NCBI GenBank assembly: GCA_903927185.1
Contig: CAIYLW010000103.1
Coordinates: forward strand, 1-47,908
DNA length: 47,908 nt
From: an uncultured Bacteroidota bacterium
Lineage (GTDB): Bacteria > Bacteroidota > Bacteroidia > Chitinophagales > Chitinophagaceae
Reading direction: 5' to 3'
Under the pieces are notes generated by a model. It had not been told where the DNA came from. It was given only the letters and a program-made list of their open reading frames with translations, and did not search any database. A program made the position numbers and the translations under genes. This document shows, one piece after another, positions 31,308-40,693 of the stretch (position 1 is its first letter; every line of letters begins with the position of its first letter).

Positions 31308-34082
31308 TTAGATTACTACATTGATCATCTTACTTTTTACAAAAATGAATTTTTTGAGTGGTTTACCCTCCATCCATTTCTGAACTAATTCATTACCTAA
31401 CACAATCTTCTCTACATCTTCAGCCGTTGCATCTAAAGCTATAATGATATTGGTACGAACGCGTCCATTGATACTTACCGGATATTCCTTAGAAGACTCA
31501 ACTACATATTTAGATTCAAATACTGGATAAGACGCATCTAGAATTGAACTTGTATTTCCTAACTCAGCCCATAATGCTTCACAAACATGCGGAGCATAAG
31601 GAGTTAATAAAATTAATAACGGTTCTAAAACAGAACGTTTATTGCATTTTAAATCCGCTAAATCATTTACACAAATCATAAACCCACTAACTGCTGTATT
31701 GAAACTGAAACGTTCTGTGTCGTCTTCCGTTTTGCGAATTGTTTTATGCAACACTTTTAATTCTTCAGCTGTGGCAACATCCTCATTCCAAACCTTACCC
31801 TTCATCTCATCATAAAATAACCGCCAAAGTTTTTTGATAAATCTATGTACCCCTTCAATACCCTTGGTATCCCATGGTTTGCTTTGCTCAACAGGACCTA
31901 AGAACATTTCATACATACGGAATGTGTCGGCTCCATATTTCTGTACTAATTCATCCGGATTTACCGTGTTGAATTTCGACTTACTCATTTTCTCTACCTC
32001 AGTTCCACAGAAATATTTTCCATCTTCTAACTGAAAAGTTGCATTAGTAAAATCAGGTTTCCAATTTTTAAATGATGCAGTATCAAGTTCAACTCCGTCA
32101 ACAATATTTACATCCACATGTAATTTGTCTACCGTTTCAAAATCTTTAATCAATCCTAATGAAACATATTCATTAGTTCCTTTTAATCGATAAACAAATC
32201 TTGATGAACCTTGAATCATTCCTTGGTTCAATAATTTTTTAAATGGCTCATCAAATCCAATATGACCTAAATCGAATAAAGCTTTTGTCCATAAACGACT
32301 ATATAATAAATGCCCTACTGCGTGTTCTGTTCCCCCAATATATAAATCAACCTGATTCCAATAATCACTCACTTTTCTATCGCAGAATGATTCGGTATTA
32401 TGAGGATCCATATAACGTAAGAAATACCAACTGCTTCCCGCATAACCAGGCATAGTATTGGTTTCTAATTCCTGTGCAACCCATTCTGGAATATTTGCTA
32501 ATGGGCCTTCGCCTTCAGGACCAGGAGAATAAGAATCCACTTCAGGTAATAATAAAGGCAAATCGTTTTCACTTAACGGATAAGCAGTTCCTTCTTTCCA
32601 TTTAACCGGAAATGGTTCGCCCCAATATCGTTGTCTACTAAATGCAGCATCACGCATTCTGTAATTTACTTTAGCTTTACCAATGCCCATTTCTTCTAAG
32701 CGATGATTCACAATTGCTATCGCATCTCGCATTACTATGCCATTTAAAAAATCACTATTATGTAATTTTGCATCTTTAGTAGCATTCGCTTCTTCTCCAT
32801 TAAAGTCATCACCTAAAATATTGGTAATGGGAATATTAAAGTGTTTTGCAAATTTATAATCCCGGTCATCTCCACAAGGCACAGCCATAATTGCCCCGGT
32901 TCCATATCCTGCTAATACATATTCTGAAATCCAAATAGGTATTTGTTTTCCATTAAAAGGATTGATCGCATAAGCTCCGGTAAAACAACCACTAATTTTC
33001 TTTTCAGCCTGACGTTCCCTTTCGCTGCGGCTTTTAACATACGCACAATATTCATCCACTGCATTGTTTTGTTCGGCAGTTGTAATCTGATCAATCAATT
33101 CATGTTCAGGTGCTATTACCATAAAGTCAACTCCGAAAATAGTGTCAGGTCTAGTGGTATACACTTTCAAATTCAAAGATGACAAAGTTGCGGAACTACT
33201 AATTACATAATCAATTTCAGCACCATAACTTTTACCAATCCAATTAGATTGCATTTCTTTCATAGAATCGCTGAAAGCTACTCTTTCCAAGCCTTCCAGC
33301 AAACGGTCTGCAAATTCAGTAATACGCAAATACCATTGACGCAATTTCTTTTTTACTACAGGATGTCCGCCTCTTTCGCTTACACCATTCACCACTTCAT
33401 CATTTGCTAGAACGGTACCCAATGCCTCACACCAATTAACTTCGCCGTATCCACAAAAAGCAAGGCGATAATTCATTAAAATTTCCTGCTGCTGTTTTTT
33501 AGAAAATTCTTTCCAATTATCAGCACTAAATTCTGCTGGTTGATAATTTACTGCTGCAGGAAAAGGATATTTACTATTCCCTTCTTTTTCAAATGATGTA
33601 ATCAACAATTCAATGGGTTCCGCTTTTTGTTTATTTCTATTAAAAAAGCTATTAAACAATTGCAAAAAAATCCATTGAGTCCACTTATAATAATTGGGTT
33701 CGCAAGTACGGATCTCTCTTTCCCAGTCGAAACAAAAACCAATATTGTCTAATTGCTTTCTAAAAGTGTCGATATTCTTATGCGTACTCACTGCAGGATG
33801 TACGCCATGTTCAATGGCATATTGTTCTGCAGGTAAACCAAACGCATCATAACCCATGGGATGCAAAACATTGAACCCTTTTAAGCGTTTAAAGCGACTA
33901 AAAATATCAGAGGCGATGTAACCTAAAGGATGACCCACATGCAACCCAGCTCCACTTGGGTAAGGGAACATATCGAGTACATAATACTTTGGTTTATTAC
34001 TAGTATTACTTACACGATAAGCATGGTTAATCTGCCATTTTTTTTGCCAATCCTTCTCAATTTTCCTGAAGTCGTATTCCAT
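31308..34082 (-). CDS. leuS: Leucyl-tRNA synthetase
   Basis: A 924-residue class I synthetase that charges tRNA-Leu. Motifs: FPYPSGAGLHVGHPLGYIASD with the HIGH-type HVGHP, an editing (CP1) domain with TTRPDTIFGVDFMVIAPEH and the CP1 YGTGAIMAVPCGDDRD, then MPGYAGSSWYFLRYMDP, and the KMSKS signature VEKMSKSKFNTVNPDE. An insertion of about 60 residues near 150-230 (PIELLITSFEKEGNSKYPFP region) is typical of the Bacteroidota form. ATG 34080-34082 is preferred; an upstream in-frame ATG at 34134-34136 would add 18 residues not seen in the family. A promoter element for it lies at 34202-34209. Confidence 0.96.
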   Translation of the reverse strand: MEYDFRKIEKDWQKKWQINHAYRVSNTSNKPKYYVLDMFPYPSGAGLHVGHPLGYIASDIFSRFKRLKGFNVLHPMGYDAFGLPAEQYAIEHGVHPAVSTHKNIDTFRKQLDNIGFCFDWEREIRTCEPNYYKWTQWIFLQLFNSFFNRNKQKAEPIELLITSFEKEGNSKYPFPAAVNYQPAEFSADNWKEFSKKQQQEILMNYRLAFCGYGEVNWCEALGTVLANDEVVNGVSERGGHPVVKKKLRQWYLRITEFADRLLEGLERVAFSDSMKEMQSNWIGKSYGAEIDYVISSSATLSSLNLKVYTTRPDTIFGVDFMVIAPEHELIDQITTAEQNNAVDEYCAYVKSRSERERQAEKKISGCFTGAYAINPFNGKQIPIWISEYVLAGYGTGAIMAVPCGDDRDYKFAKHFNIPITNILGDDFNGEEANATKDAKLHNSDFLNGIVMRDAIAIVNHRLEEMGIGKAKVNYRMRDAAFSRQRYWGEPFPVKWKEGTAYPLSENDLPLLLPEVDSYSPGPEGEGPLANIPEWVAQELETNTMPGYAGSSWYFLRYMDPHNTESFCDRKVSDYWNQVDLYIGGTEHAVGHLLYSRLWTKALFDLGHIGFDEPFKKLLNQGMIQGSSRFVYRLKGTNEYVSLGLIKDFETVDKLHVDVNIVDGVELDTASFKNWKPDFTNATFQLEDGKYFCGTEVEKMSKSKFNTVNPDELVQKYGADTFRMYEMFLGPVEQSKPWDTKGIEGVHRFIKKLWRLFYDEMKGKVWNEDVATAEELKVLHKTIRKTEDDTERFSFNTAVSGFMICVNDLADLKCNKRSVLEPLLILLTPYAPHVCEALWAELGNTSSILDASYPVFESKYVVESSKEYPVSINGRVRTNIIIALDATAEDVEKIVLGNELVQKWMEGKPLKKFIFVKSKMINVVI

Positions 34083-34201
34083 TTTTAAAAAAAAGTTCAA
34101 TTGTTTGTGTTGTATGCCCTGGTTCAATCCTAACATATCTTTAACCCATTTAATAGATTAAAGCATTATTTTCAGATACAAAATCGGGGTTTGAATGGTT
34201 G

Positions 34202-34209
34202 CAAATGTA
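34202..34209 (-). promoter_or_regulatory. Candidate -7 element of leuS (TACATTTG)
   Basis: The minus strand reads TACATTTG, an exact TAnnTTTG match, about 120 bp upstream of the leuS ATG. It is the mirror copy of the ftsX element at 34231-34238; together they form a 9-bp perfect inverted repeat (GCAAATGTA/TACATTTGC). The -33 position of each falls on the other's -7 element. Confidence 0.55.
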
Positions 34210-34230
34210 AGTGTTTAGCGGGCAAAAGCC

Positions 34231-34238
34231 TACATTTG
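34231..34238 (+). promoter_or_regulatory. Candidate -7 element of ftsX (TACATTTG)
   Basis: An exact TAnnTTTG match, 52 bp before the ftsX ATG. A possible purine-rich ribosome-binding stretch (GGGGAAAGGAAAA) lies at 34268-34280. Confidence 0.55.
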
Positions 34239-34290
34239 CCTAACAGAACCCGGCTTGAAATTGAATCGGGGAAAGGAAAAAAGTATCATT

Positions 34291-35166
34291 ATGGCCGTAG
34301 TTGGTAAATCTTCTTTAAAGCGTAGCAAACCCAGTTTTATATATAGCATCATTGGCGTTGCGCTTGTTTTATTTCTTTTAGGCATCATGGGCTGGATATT
34401 TCTCAACATTAGTTCAGTAGGTAATGCATTTAAAGAAGACATACGTTTGAGTGCCTATTTACGAACGATGAATAAGGATACCATCGGACAAATTCAGCAG
34501 TTTATTTCCTCTAAGCCTTATGCAAAAGGGGTAGTTTATGTTGATAAATCCAATGCAAAAGTTATTTGGAATAAAGAGAATAATGAAGATTGGGCTAAGA
34601 TCTTAGATTCTAACCCATTACCAGAAAGCATTGATTTCTATGCAAAAGCTTCTTACGTTAATAGAGATAGTTTAGTTAAAATATCTGATGAACTAATGGC
34701 TGCTTATGGCAATCAGATTACAGAACTGCAATACCCGAAAAGTTTGGTTACCAACCTCAATGAACGTGCTTCTAAAATCGGCTTGGTTTTTTTAGTAATC
34801 GCTATTTTACTTTGTGTAATTGTAATTTTCAGTATCGATAATACCATTCGATTGGCCATGTTTAGTAATAGATTCTTAATTAAAACCATGCAAATGGTTG
34901 GAGCCACAAGAGGATTTATTTCTAAGCCAATGAATATTCAAGCAGTTATCAATGGATTAATTAGTTCACTTATAGCTATTGCGCTTTTATTTACATTGAT
35001 AGGATGGGCTGAGAGCCAATTTGAGCCATTAAAGGCAATCCGCGATATCAATCTTACTTTGATTTTGTTCTTTGGTATGATTGTTTTGGGGGTGGGCATT
35101 TCAGTGTTCAGCACTCATCGTTCTGTTTTGAAATATCTTAAAATGAAGCTAGACGAACTTTATTAA
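34291..35166 (+). CDS. ftsX: Cell-division ABC-type permease FtsX
   Basis: A 291-residue FtsX protein, the membrane partner of FtsE that controls peptidoglycan hydrolases at division. One span near residues 14-37 (FIYSIIGVALVLFLLGIMGW), a periplasmic domain of about 130 residues (LSAYLRTMNKDTIGQIQQFI, SIDFYAKASYVN), and three C-terminal spans near 163-186, 219-240 and 250-272 around the conserved FLIKTMQMVGATRGFI segment. ATG 34291 is preferred over TTG 34255. ftsE is not adjacent, as is common in this phylum. It heads the ftsX-DUF3098-uppP run. Confidence 0.92.
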   Translation: MAVVGKSSLKRSKPSFIYSIIGVALVLFLLGIMGWIFLNISSVGNAFKEDIRLSAYLRTMNKDTIGQIQQFISSKPYAKGVVYVDKSNAKVIWNKENNEDWAKILDSNPLPESIDFYAKASYVNRDSLVKISDELMAAYGNQITELQYPKSLVTNLNERASKIGLVFLVIAILLCVIVIFSIDNTIRLAMFSNRFLIKTMQMVGATRGFISKPMNIQAVINGLISSLIAIALLFTLIGWAESQFEPLKAIRDINLTLILFFGMIVLGVGISVFSTHRSVLKYLKMKLDELY

Positions 35167-35236
35167 CCAAGTTTTAATAATTATCAAAACGAAACTTTCA
35201 ATATTCTAATTACCTTACATTTATAAAATACCTGTG

Positions 35237-35482
35237 ATGAGCGAACAAAAAAAACTTACTACTGCCCCACTTTTTGAAAAAGAAAATTTTGTATGGATGC
35301 TAATAGGCGCCATAATTGTAGCACTTGGCTTTATTTTAATGAGTGGGGGAAAAAGTGCAGACCCTAACGTATTTGATACGAAGGAAGTTTATAGTACTAC
35401 TCGCATAACTATAGCACCGATTCTAATCGTTGTAGGATTGATAGTTGAGATTTATGCTATTTTTAAAAAATCAAAAGTTTAG
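35237..35482 (+). CDS. DUF3098 two-span membrane protein
   Basis: An 81-residue Bacteroidota-specific DUF3098 protein. Two membrane spans (about 18-36, WMLIGAIIVALGFILMSGG, and 57-74, ITIAPILIVVGLIVEIYAIF) flank the conserved short loop with DPNVFDTKEVYSTTRI. Function is unknown, but its fixed place between ftsX and uppP suggests a role in envelope or cell-wall processes. ATG 35237 is preferred over GTG 35234. A strong terminator follows. Confidence 0.9.
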   Translation: MSEQKKLTTAPLFEKENFVWMLIGAIIVALGFILMSGGKSADPNVFDTKEVYSTTRITIAPILIVVGLIVEIYAIFKKSKV

Positions 35483-35503
35483 TTCAAATACATTATTATT
35501 TTT

Positions 35504-35534
35504 AAAAAAAGCGATGCCTTTCATCGCTTTTTTT
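35504..35534. terminator. Bidirectional-type intrinsic terminator between DUF3098 gene and uppP
   Basis: Perfect stem AAAAAAAGCGATG (35504-35516) and CATCGCTTTTTTT (35522-35534) with a five-base loop. It lies inside a run of same-strand genes, so uppP probably has its own promoter or is expressed by read-through. Confidence 0.88.
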
Positions 35535-35599
35535 AATTTATACTGATGTAGAAATCCTAAATTCACCTTGTCATTATTGATTTATAAATAGTAATTATC

Positions 35600-36397
35600 A
35601 TGTCTATTTTTGATACCATTATCATAGCTATTATTGAAGGGCTAACTGAATTTTTGCCTATCTCATCAACAGGGCATATGATTATTGCTAGTTCTTTTAT
35701 GGGTATTGCAAAAGATGATTTTACCAAACTCTTTGAAGTTGCAATACAATTGGGTGCAATCATGTCTGTTGTTGTAATTTATTGGAAAAAATTCTTCCCA
35801 TTAAATAGATGGAATTTTTATATTAAATTAATCATAGCAGTAATTCCAGCTTTGATACTTGGTTTTATTTTCTCTAAAAAGATTGATGCTTTATTAGAAA
35901 GTCCGTTAACAGTTAGTATCACTTTATTATTGGGTGGATTTGTATTATTATTTATTGATAAGCTTTTCAAGACCCCTGCTGTAGAAAAAGATGAACAGAT
36001 CAGTTTATCAAAAGCTTTCATGATAGGTGTATGGCAATGTTTGGCTATGATTCCAGGCACAAGTAGAAGCGCAGCGAGTATTATTGGGGGTATGCAACAA
36101 AAATTAAATAGAAACCTCGCTGCTGAATTTTCATTTTTCTTAGCCGTACCTACAATGGCTGCTGCAACAGGCTATAAACTTTTAAAAGCATATAAAGAAA
36201 ATCCTGAACTTTTAAAGAACAAAGATAACCTTATCGCATTGGGTATTGGTAACCTAATAGCCTTTGTTGTGGCAATCATTGCTATCAAATTTTTTATTGG
36301 TTATTTACAAAAACATGGATTCCGATTATTTGGATGGTACCGTATTATCGCTGGAATTATCCTGTTAGTTCTGATATATACTGGCCAGTTAAAATAA
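35600..36397 (+). CDS. uppP: Undecaprenyl-diphosphatase UppP (BacA)
   Basis: A 265-residue integral membrane phosphatase that recycles undecaprenyl pyrophosphate for cell-wall synthesis and gives bacitracin tolerance. The two active-site motifs are EGLTEFLPISSTGHM at about 14-28 and PGTSRSAASIIGG at about 152-164. Around seven to eight spans are visible, including IAVIPALILGFIF and LLLGGFVLLFIDKLF, and the protein ends with YRIIAGIILLVLI. It follows the DUF3098 gene as usual in Bacteroidota, but is separated by a terminator. Confidence 0.95.
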   Translation: MSIFDTIIIAIIEGLTEFLPISSTGHMIIASSFMGIAKDDFTKLFEVAIQLGAIMSVVVIYWKKFFPLNRWNFYIKLIIAVIPALILGFIFSKKIDALLESPLTVSITLLLGGFVLLFIDKLFKTPAVEKDEQISLSKAFMIGVWQCLAMIPGTSRSAASIIGGMQQKLNRNLAAEFSFFLAVPTMAAATGYKLLKAYKENPELLKNKDNLIALGIGNLIAFVVAIIAIKFFIGYLQKHGFRLFGWYRIIAGIILLVLIYTGQLK

Positions 36398-36488
36398 AAA
36401 AAACATTCGTTCTACTTTTCTTAGGTTCATACAACGGATATTGGTTTTGCGTTCTTTACCCTATCTTTAAAACACAAAACACACCTCA

Positions 36489-37799
36489 ATGCAGACTGCA
36501 CCAAAAAAGGTAATTAATGGATGGGCTATGTACGATTGGGCAAATAGCGTTTATAACTTAGTAATTACCACTACTATTTTCCCGGCTTATTATGAATCTG
36601 TAACCGGGGATGGAAATGAAGCAACCTTAAATGATACAGTTAAAATATTTGGAAGGGAATTCGTAAATACTTCCCTTTATAACTATGCATTGGCAATTGC
36701 TTTTTTTATTGTAGCAATCATGTCACCAATTCTTTCTTCCATTGCCGATTATCAAGGGAATAAAAAACAATTCTTATTTTTCTTTTGTACCATGGGTAGT
36801 ATTGCTTGTAGTGCCATGTACTTTTTCGATAAAACAAACTTAGTCTATGGACTATCTTGTTTAATTATTGCTTGTATTGGATTTTGGAGTAGCCTAGTTT
36901 TTTACAACTCTTATCTTCCAGAAATTGCAGCCCCAGAAGATCAGGATAGAGTAAGTGCAAAGGGATTTGCAATGGGTTATATTGGGAGTATGATTTTACA
37001 AATCATCTGTTTTGCATTTGTGATGTCCCCCAAAACTTTTGGCATTGATGGCGGTAAAGCTGCACAAATCTCTTTCCTATTAGTTGGAATTTGGTGGTGG
37101 GGATTTGGACAATTTTCTTTGAGTAGACTCCCTCAAAGCAAACCTTCTGAACATAAAAGGAGTGAGGGGAGTATTTTAACGAATGGCTATAAAGAATTGC
37201 ATAAAGTCTGGAAGCAATTAGGCAATATGCCAGTATTGAAGAGATATTTAGCGGCGTTTTTCTTTTATAATATGGGCGTACAAACAGTGATGTTAGTCTC
37301 AACACTTTATGGGAAAAGCGAATTAAATATTCCTACTACCAACTTAATTCTCGCCCTTTTAATTATTCAATTGATTGCAGTGCCAGGGGCTTACTTAATT
37401 GCAAAGCTATCTGAAAGAATTGGCAATTTTAGAGCCTTGATGTTTACCATAATATTTTGGATCCTTCTCTGTGTGGTGGGTTATTTAATACCTAGAAATG
37501 GAATCTATCAGTTTTATATACTTGCCGTTATGGTTGGTTTTGTCATGGGTGGTATCCAGTCGTTAAGCAGAAGTACCTATGCTAAATTAATGCCAGTAAC
37601 TAAAGACACAACTTCGTTCTTTAGTTTTTATGATGTAACAGAAAAAATTGCCATAGTAATTGGCATGTTAAGTTTTGGATATATCAATGAAATAACTGGA
37701 TCACAACGTAACTCTGTATTGGCTTTGACTATATTCTTTATAATCGGCTTTGTAATACTTTTATATGCTATGAAAAAACAAAAAACCGAATTAGCTTAA
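36489..37799 (+). CDS. MFS transporter, UMF1/Atg22-like
   Basis: A 436-residue 12-span transporter of the UMF1 (Atg22-like) branch. The family's N-terminal WAMYDWANSVYNLVITTTIFP is clear. Other marks are APEDQDRVSAKGFAMGYIGS between the early spans, the central cytoplasmic basic loop (KPSEHKRSEG), and GGIQSLSRSTYAKLMP after span 10. Atg22 proteins export amino acids in yeast vacuoles; the bacterial substrate is unknown. Its stop is 3 bp before the metallo-hydrolase start, so the two are probably one transcript. Confidence 0.9.
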   Translation: MQTAPKKVINGWAMYDWANSVYNLVITTTIFPAYYESVTGDGNEATLNDTVKIFGREFVNTSLYNYALAIAFFIVAIMSPILSSIADYQGNKKQFLFFFCTMGSIACSAMYFFDKTNLVYGLSCLIIACIGFWSSLVFYNSYLPEIAAPEDQDRVSAKGFAMGYIGSMILQIICFAFVMSPKTFGIDGGKAAQISFLLVGIWWWGFGQFSLSRLPQSKPSEHKRSEGSILTNGYKELHKVWKQLGNMPVLKRYLAAFFFYNMGVQTVMLVSTLYGKSELNIPTTNLILALLIIQLIAVPGAYLIAKLSERIGNFRALMFTIIFWILLCVVGYLIPRNGIYQFYILAVMVGFVMGGIQSLSRSTYAKLMPVTKDTTSFFSFYDVTEKIAIVIGMLSFGYINEITGSQRNSVLALTIFFIIGFVILLYAMKKQKTELA

Positions 37800-37802
37800 T
37801 AC

Positions 37803-38672
37803 ATGAAACTATATACAATTGAAGCAGGAAATTTTAAGTTAGATGGTGGTGCCATGTTTGGTGTTGTTCCAAAAAGCATGTGGAACAAACTAAACCCAGC
37901 CGATGATAATAACTTATGTAACTGGGCTTTAAGATGCTTATTAATTGAAGATGGAAATCGACTGATATTAATCGACAATGGAGTTGGTGATAAACAGGAT
38001 TCTAAATTTTTCGGTCACTATTATTTAAGTGGCGAAACCGATATCAATAAAGCCCTTGCTTCGCATGGATTTCACAGTTCAGACATTACAGATGTCATAC
38101 TCACACATTTACATTTTGATCATTGCGGGGGTAGTATAAAAAGGGTTGGCGACAAATTAGTACCCACTTTCGAAAATGCAATATACTGGTCGAACGAACA
38201 ACACTGGCAATGGGCAATGGTTCCGAATGATAGAGAAAAAGCTTCCTTCTTAAAAGAGAATATTTTACCAATTAAAGAAAGTGGTCAGTTACAAATGATT
38301 TCCATACCAGATGGGGGATTAGAAATTGATGGAAAACTGGGTACTACTAAATTCAGTGATACTATTAGTTTGCGTTTTGTAAATGGACATACTGAAAAAA
38401 TGATGCTTCCTCAAATAAACTATAAGGGAAGTACCATTGTGTATATGGCTGATCTTCTTCCTTCAGTTAATCATATACCACTACCCTATGTAATGGCTTA
38501 TGACATGTTTCCGTTAACTACTTTAAACGAAAAGAAATCGTTTCTGGAAGAAGCTATAAGAGAAGACTATCTTTTATATTTCGAACACGATGCTTTTAAC
38601 GAAGGTTGTACTTTGCATCAAACTGAAAGAGGAATACGATCAAACACCATTTTTAAACTTACAGATTTATAA
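37803..38672 (+). CDS. MBL-fold metallo-hydrolase
   Basis: A 289-residue metallo-beta-lactamase-fold hydrolase. Zinc motif THLHFDHCGG gives H102, H104, D106 and H107; a further His follows in FVNGHTEKMM, Asp in YMADLLPS and His in YFEHDAFNEG. A dinuclear site is therefore complete. It resembles lactonase-type or YqjP/YflN-like hydrolases (quorum-lactone or thioester hydrolysis is possible, not shown). It has no signal peptide, so it acts in the cytoplasm. It is coupled with the UMF1-type transporter upstream (3-bp gap) and convergent with the DUF3108 gene 8 bp away. Confidence 0.9.
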   Translation: MKLYTIEAGNFKLDGGAMFGVVPKSMWNKLNPADDNNLCNWALRCLLIEDGNRLILIDNGVGDKQDSKFFGHYYLSGETDINKALASHGFHSSDITDVILTHLHFDHCGGSIKRVGDKLVPTFENAIYWSNEQHWQWAMVPNDREKASFLKENILPIKESGQLQMISIPDGGLEIDGKLGTTKFSDTISLRFVNGHTEKMMLPQINYKGSTIVYMADLLPSVNHIPLPYVMAYDMFPLTTLNEKKSFLEEAIREDYLLYFEHDAFNEGCTLHQTERGIRSNTIFKLTDL

Positions 38673-38680
38673 TCTATCAG

Positions 38681-39481
38681 TTAATGAAAGCTCAGATTTG
38701 AAGTTAGTGGATATCGTAGATTACGATATTGCATCATATCAACTTTTACACTTCCTACAACAATCGGGCTTTCAATTCGCAGAGGAATATGATTAGCATC
38801 GTCGCTAACCCAAACAGTCATTTTTTCTCCACCCGAAAACATAGTACCCTTTACAAGCAAAGGCTTGAAGCGAATAGCTCGGAATTTTCCATACTTAGTT
38901 TTAATGGTTTCCTTCCCTTCATATTTGATATAGAGATTGTGTACTTCGTTGTCGAGAAACATACTAAATGGTATCTTATCATCAGGTTGATATCTGTTAA
39001 AGTCGATATTTCTTGCATAATAAATAGCACTTAACACATCCTGAATACAACCCGGAACTTTAAATACACCATTGGTAGTAACTGCTGTATTTGTTTGTTG
39101 ATTAAAACTTACGTTCTCACTTTGTTTGAAACCTCCTTCATTAATATTTCTGATAAATTTCAGGGGCTGTAAATTAGTAGTATCGAAATAAGTTTCATAT
39201 CTATCTCTTACTTTAAAAATCCAATCATAGCTTGGATTTGAATTGCCTACTCCAACCACATGATATACAGGCTTATTATTAATTCGATCAAGAGCTACTG
39301 TAAAGTTAGCATCACCAGCATTCACATATAATCCAATAACATTGTAAAACACTACAAAAGAGATACTTTCTCCATCTTGAAAAGTGGTATTATGGATACC
39401 ACAAAAGTCATCTCCTGCAGTCAGCCTGCGAGAAACACTAATTAGCAAAAAAAATAGTATCCACTTTTTCCAGCCTATCAT
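38681..39481 (-). CDS. Exported DUF3108 domain protein
   Basis: A 266-residue exported protein of the DUF3108 family, of unknown function, common in Bacteroidota and Proteobacteria. A Sec signal (about 1-22, WILFFLLISVSRRLTAG) precedes a beta-rich domain with SISFVVFYNVIGLYVNAGDANFTV (two parts: SISFVVFYNVIGLYV, NAGDANFTV), VPGCIQDVLSAIYYARNIDF, and the C-terminal VWVSDDANHIPLRIESPI that ends most members. It follows the flippase-like gene 32 bp downstream, so they are probably co-transcribed and may act on the envelope lipid layer (inference). Confidence 0.88.
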   Translation of the reverse strand: MIGWKKWILFFLLISVSRRLTAGDDFCGIHNTTFQDGESISFVVFYNVIGLYVNAGDANFTVALDRINNKPVYHVVGVGNSNPSYDWIFKVRDRYETYFDTTNLQPLKFIRNINEGGFKQSENVSFNQQTNTAVTTNGVFKVPGCIQDVLSAIYYARNIDFNRYQPDDKIPFSMFLDNEVHNLYIKYEGKETIKTKYGKFRAIRFKPLLVKGTMFSGGEKMTVWVSDDANHIPLRIESPIVVGSVKVDMMQYRNLRYPLTSNLSFH

Positions 39482-39513
39482 TCGATCTTACTTTTACGCT
39501 CAGTAAATTAAAA

Positions 39514-40548
39514 TTAACTATTCAAGTTCTTTTTATTCTGTTTGTTTTTAAAAAGTCGTACTCCCAAAATTAGAATACTTCCTGCAATAGCTGGAATGAT
39601 TAAATTTATAATCCAAATTCCTGCGGCAGCAGCAATAATCCCAATATGGTTCGTGCTCAATAACCCAAATAATTGTAGACTCACTTTACCTCGAAATCCA
39701 AGTTCCGCCAATGCAATTGATGGAACCATTGCAAGAACCAGAAAAAGAACTGATACCATCATCGCTAAACTCACCATACTCGACTCCACACCAAATACCT
39801 GTAACAATAATACATATTGAATGATAAATACAACGTATCGGGCAGCAGATAAAAATAAAATTCTTGTTAATTCTCTCCAATGTAGCGCCTCTAGCTTTTC
39901 TATAAAGTATCTAAACCGAGCTATAAATGGTATTTTTTCAATTAGCCTGATAAAAAGTGCCACATTGAAATATAAGATAGTGAACAGGAATACGCCAATA
40001 AATAAAGTGATCATTAAGGCATCAAGCCAAAAACCATTTAATCCTTCAAACCCTTTTAACTGATTCAATATGGTAAATCGTAGACCTGTTAAGGCAAAAA
40101 GTCCAACGAAAAACGTAACTAAAATTTGACTCATTGACCCCACTAATGAAAGAGCCACTGCTTTTAAACGGTTTCCTTCATGCAAATAAAGAATTCTTCC
40201 TACAAAATCTCCTGCTCTATTAATGGTATTTAATGCAAATGCCTGGCCCGTGAATATGGCTCTATATGCATTCCAGAAACTTATTTTTTCAATCCTACTT
40301 ACTAGAATTTGCCATTTTTTTGCTTCAATACCCCAATTAAGAAACATGAGAAGTATCACCAAAAAAATCTTCCAATTTGATTGGTTCAAAAATGCATCTC
40401 TAATTAAGTTCCAAGAAACTTGAACATCGCCCTGTTGTTTTATCTGCCGATAAATCGAAAAAGATAGCCATACAAAAAGTGTAGGACCTACGAAATAATT
40501 CAGAAATATTTTAAGTTTTCTAGACAGTATTCTATTATTTAAGTTCAT
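39514..40548 (-). CDS. Lysylphosphatidylglycerol synthetase TM-domain / YbhN-like flippase
   Basis: A 344-residue polytopic protein of the LPG_synthase_TM (YbhN/GlfT-type) family, without the catalytic DUF2156 domain. Around eight spans are seen, including FVGPTLFVWLSFSIY, NWKIFLVILLMFLNWGIEAKKW and the long WIINLIIPAIAGSILILG at the end. The YbhN marker WGIEAKKWQILV and the N-terminal FLNYFVGPT are present. Members are suspected lipid or lipid-linked sugar flippases. The next gene on the strand is the DUF3108 protein. Confidence 0.85.
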   Translation of the reverse strand: MNLNNRILSRKLKIFLNYFVGPTLFVWLSFSIYRQIKQQGDVQVSWNLIRDAFLNQSNWKIFLVILLMFLNWGIEAKKWQILVSRIEKISFWNAYRAIFTGQAFALNTINRAGDFVGRILYLHEGNRLKAVALSLVGSMSQILVTFFVGLFALTGLRFTILNQLKGFEGLNGFWLDALMITLFIGVFLFTILYFNVALFIRLIEKIPFIARFRYFIEKLEALHWRELTRILFLSAARYVVFIIQYVLLLQVFGVESSMVSLAMMVSVLFLVLAMVPSIALAELGFRGKVSLQLFGLLSTNHIGIIAAAAGIWIINLIIPAIAGSILILGVRLFKNKQNKKNLNS

Positions 40549-40693
40549 TACAAAGAACGGTTAACATCTCGAGACTGAAAAATAGGTATAATATAAATCC
40601 TAATATAAGATGATCTCAACCAAAGTATTGTGGCCCAAGATCCTGTCAGCAAAATCAAATTATAAACACTTGAAATAGATTATTTTTACCAAG

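Noticed and set aside
34083..34136. Leu-rich 18-residue leader peptide before leuS (4 Leu codons), as in attenuation
   Set aside because: It has no stop of its own and is simply an in-frame extension of leuS; no terminator or alternative stem was found in the leader.
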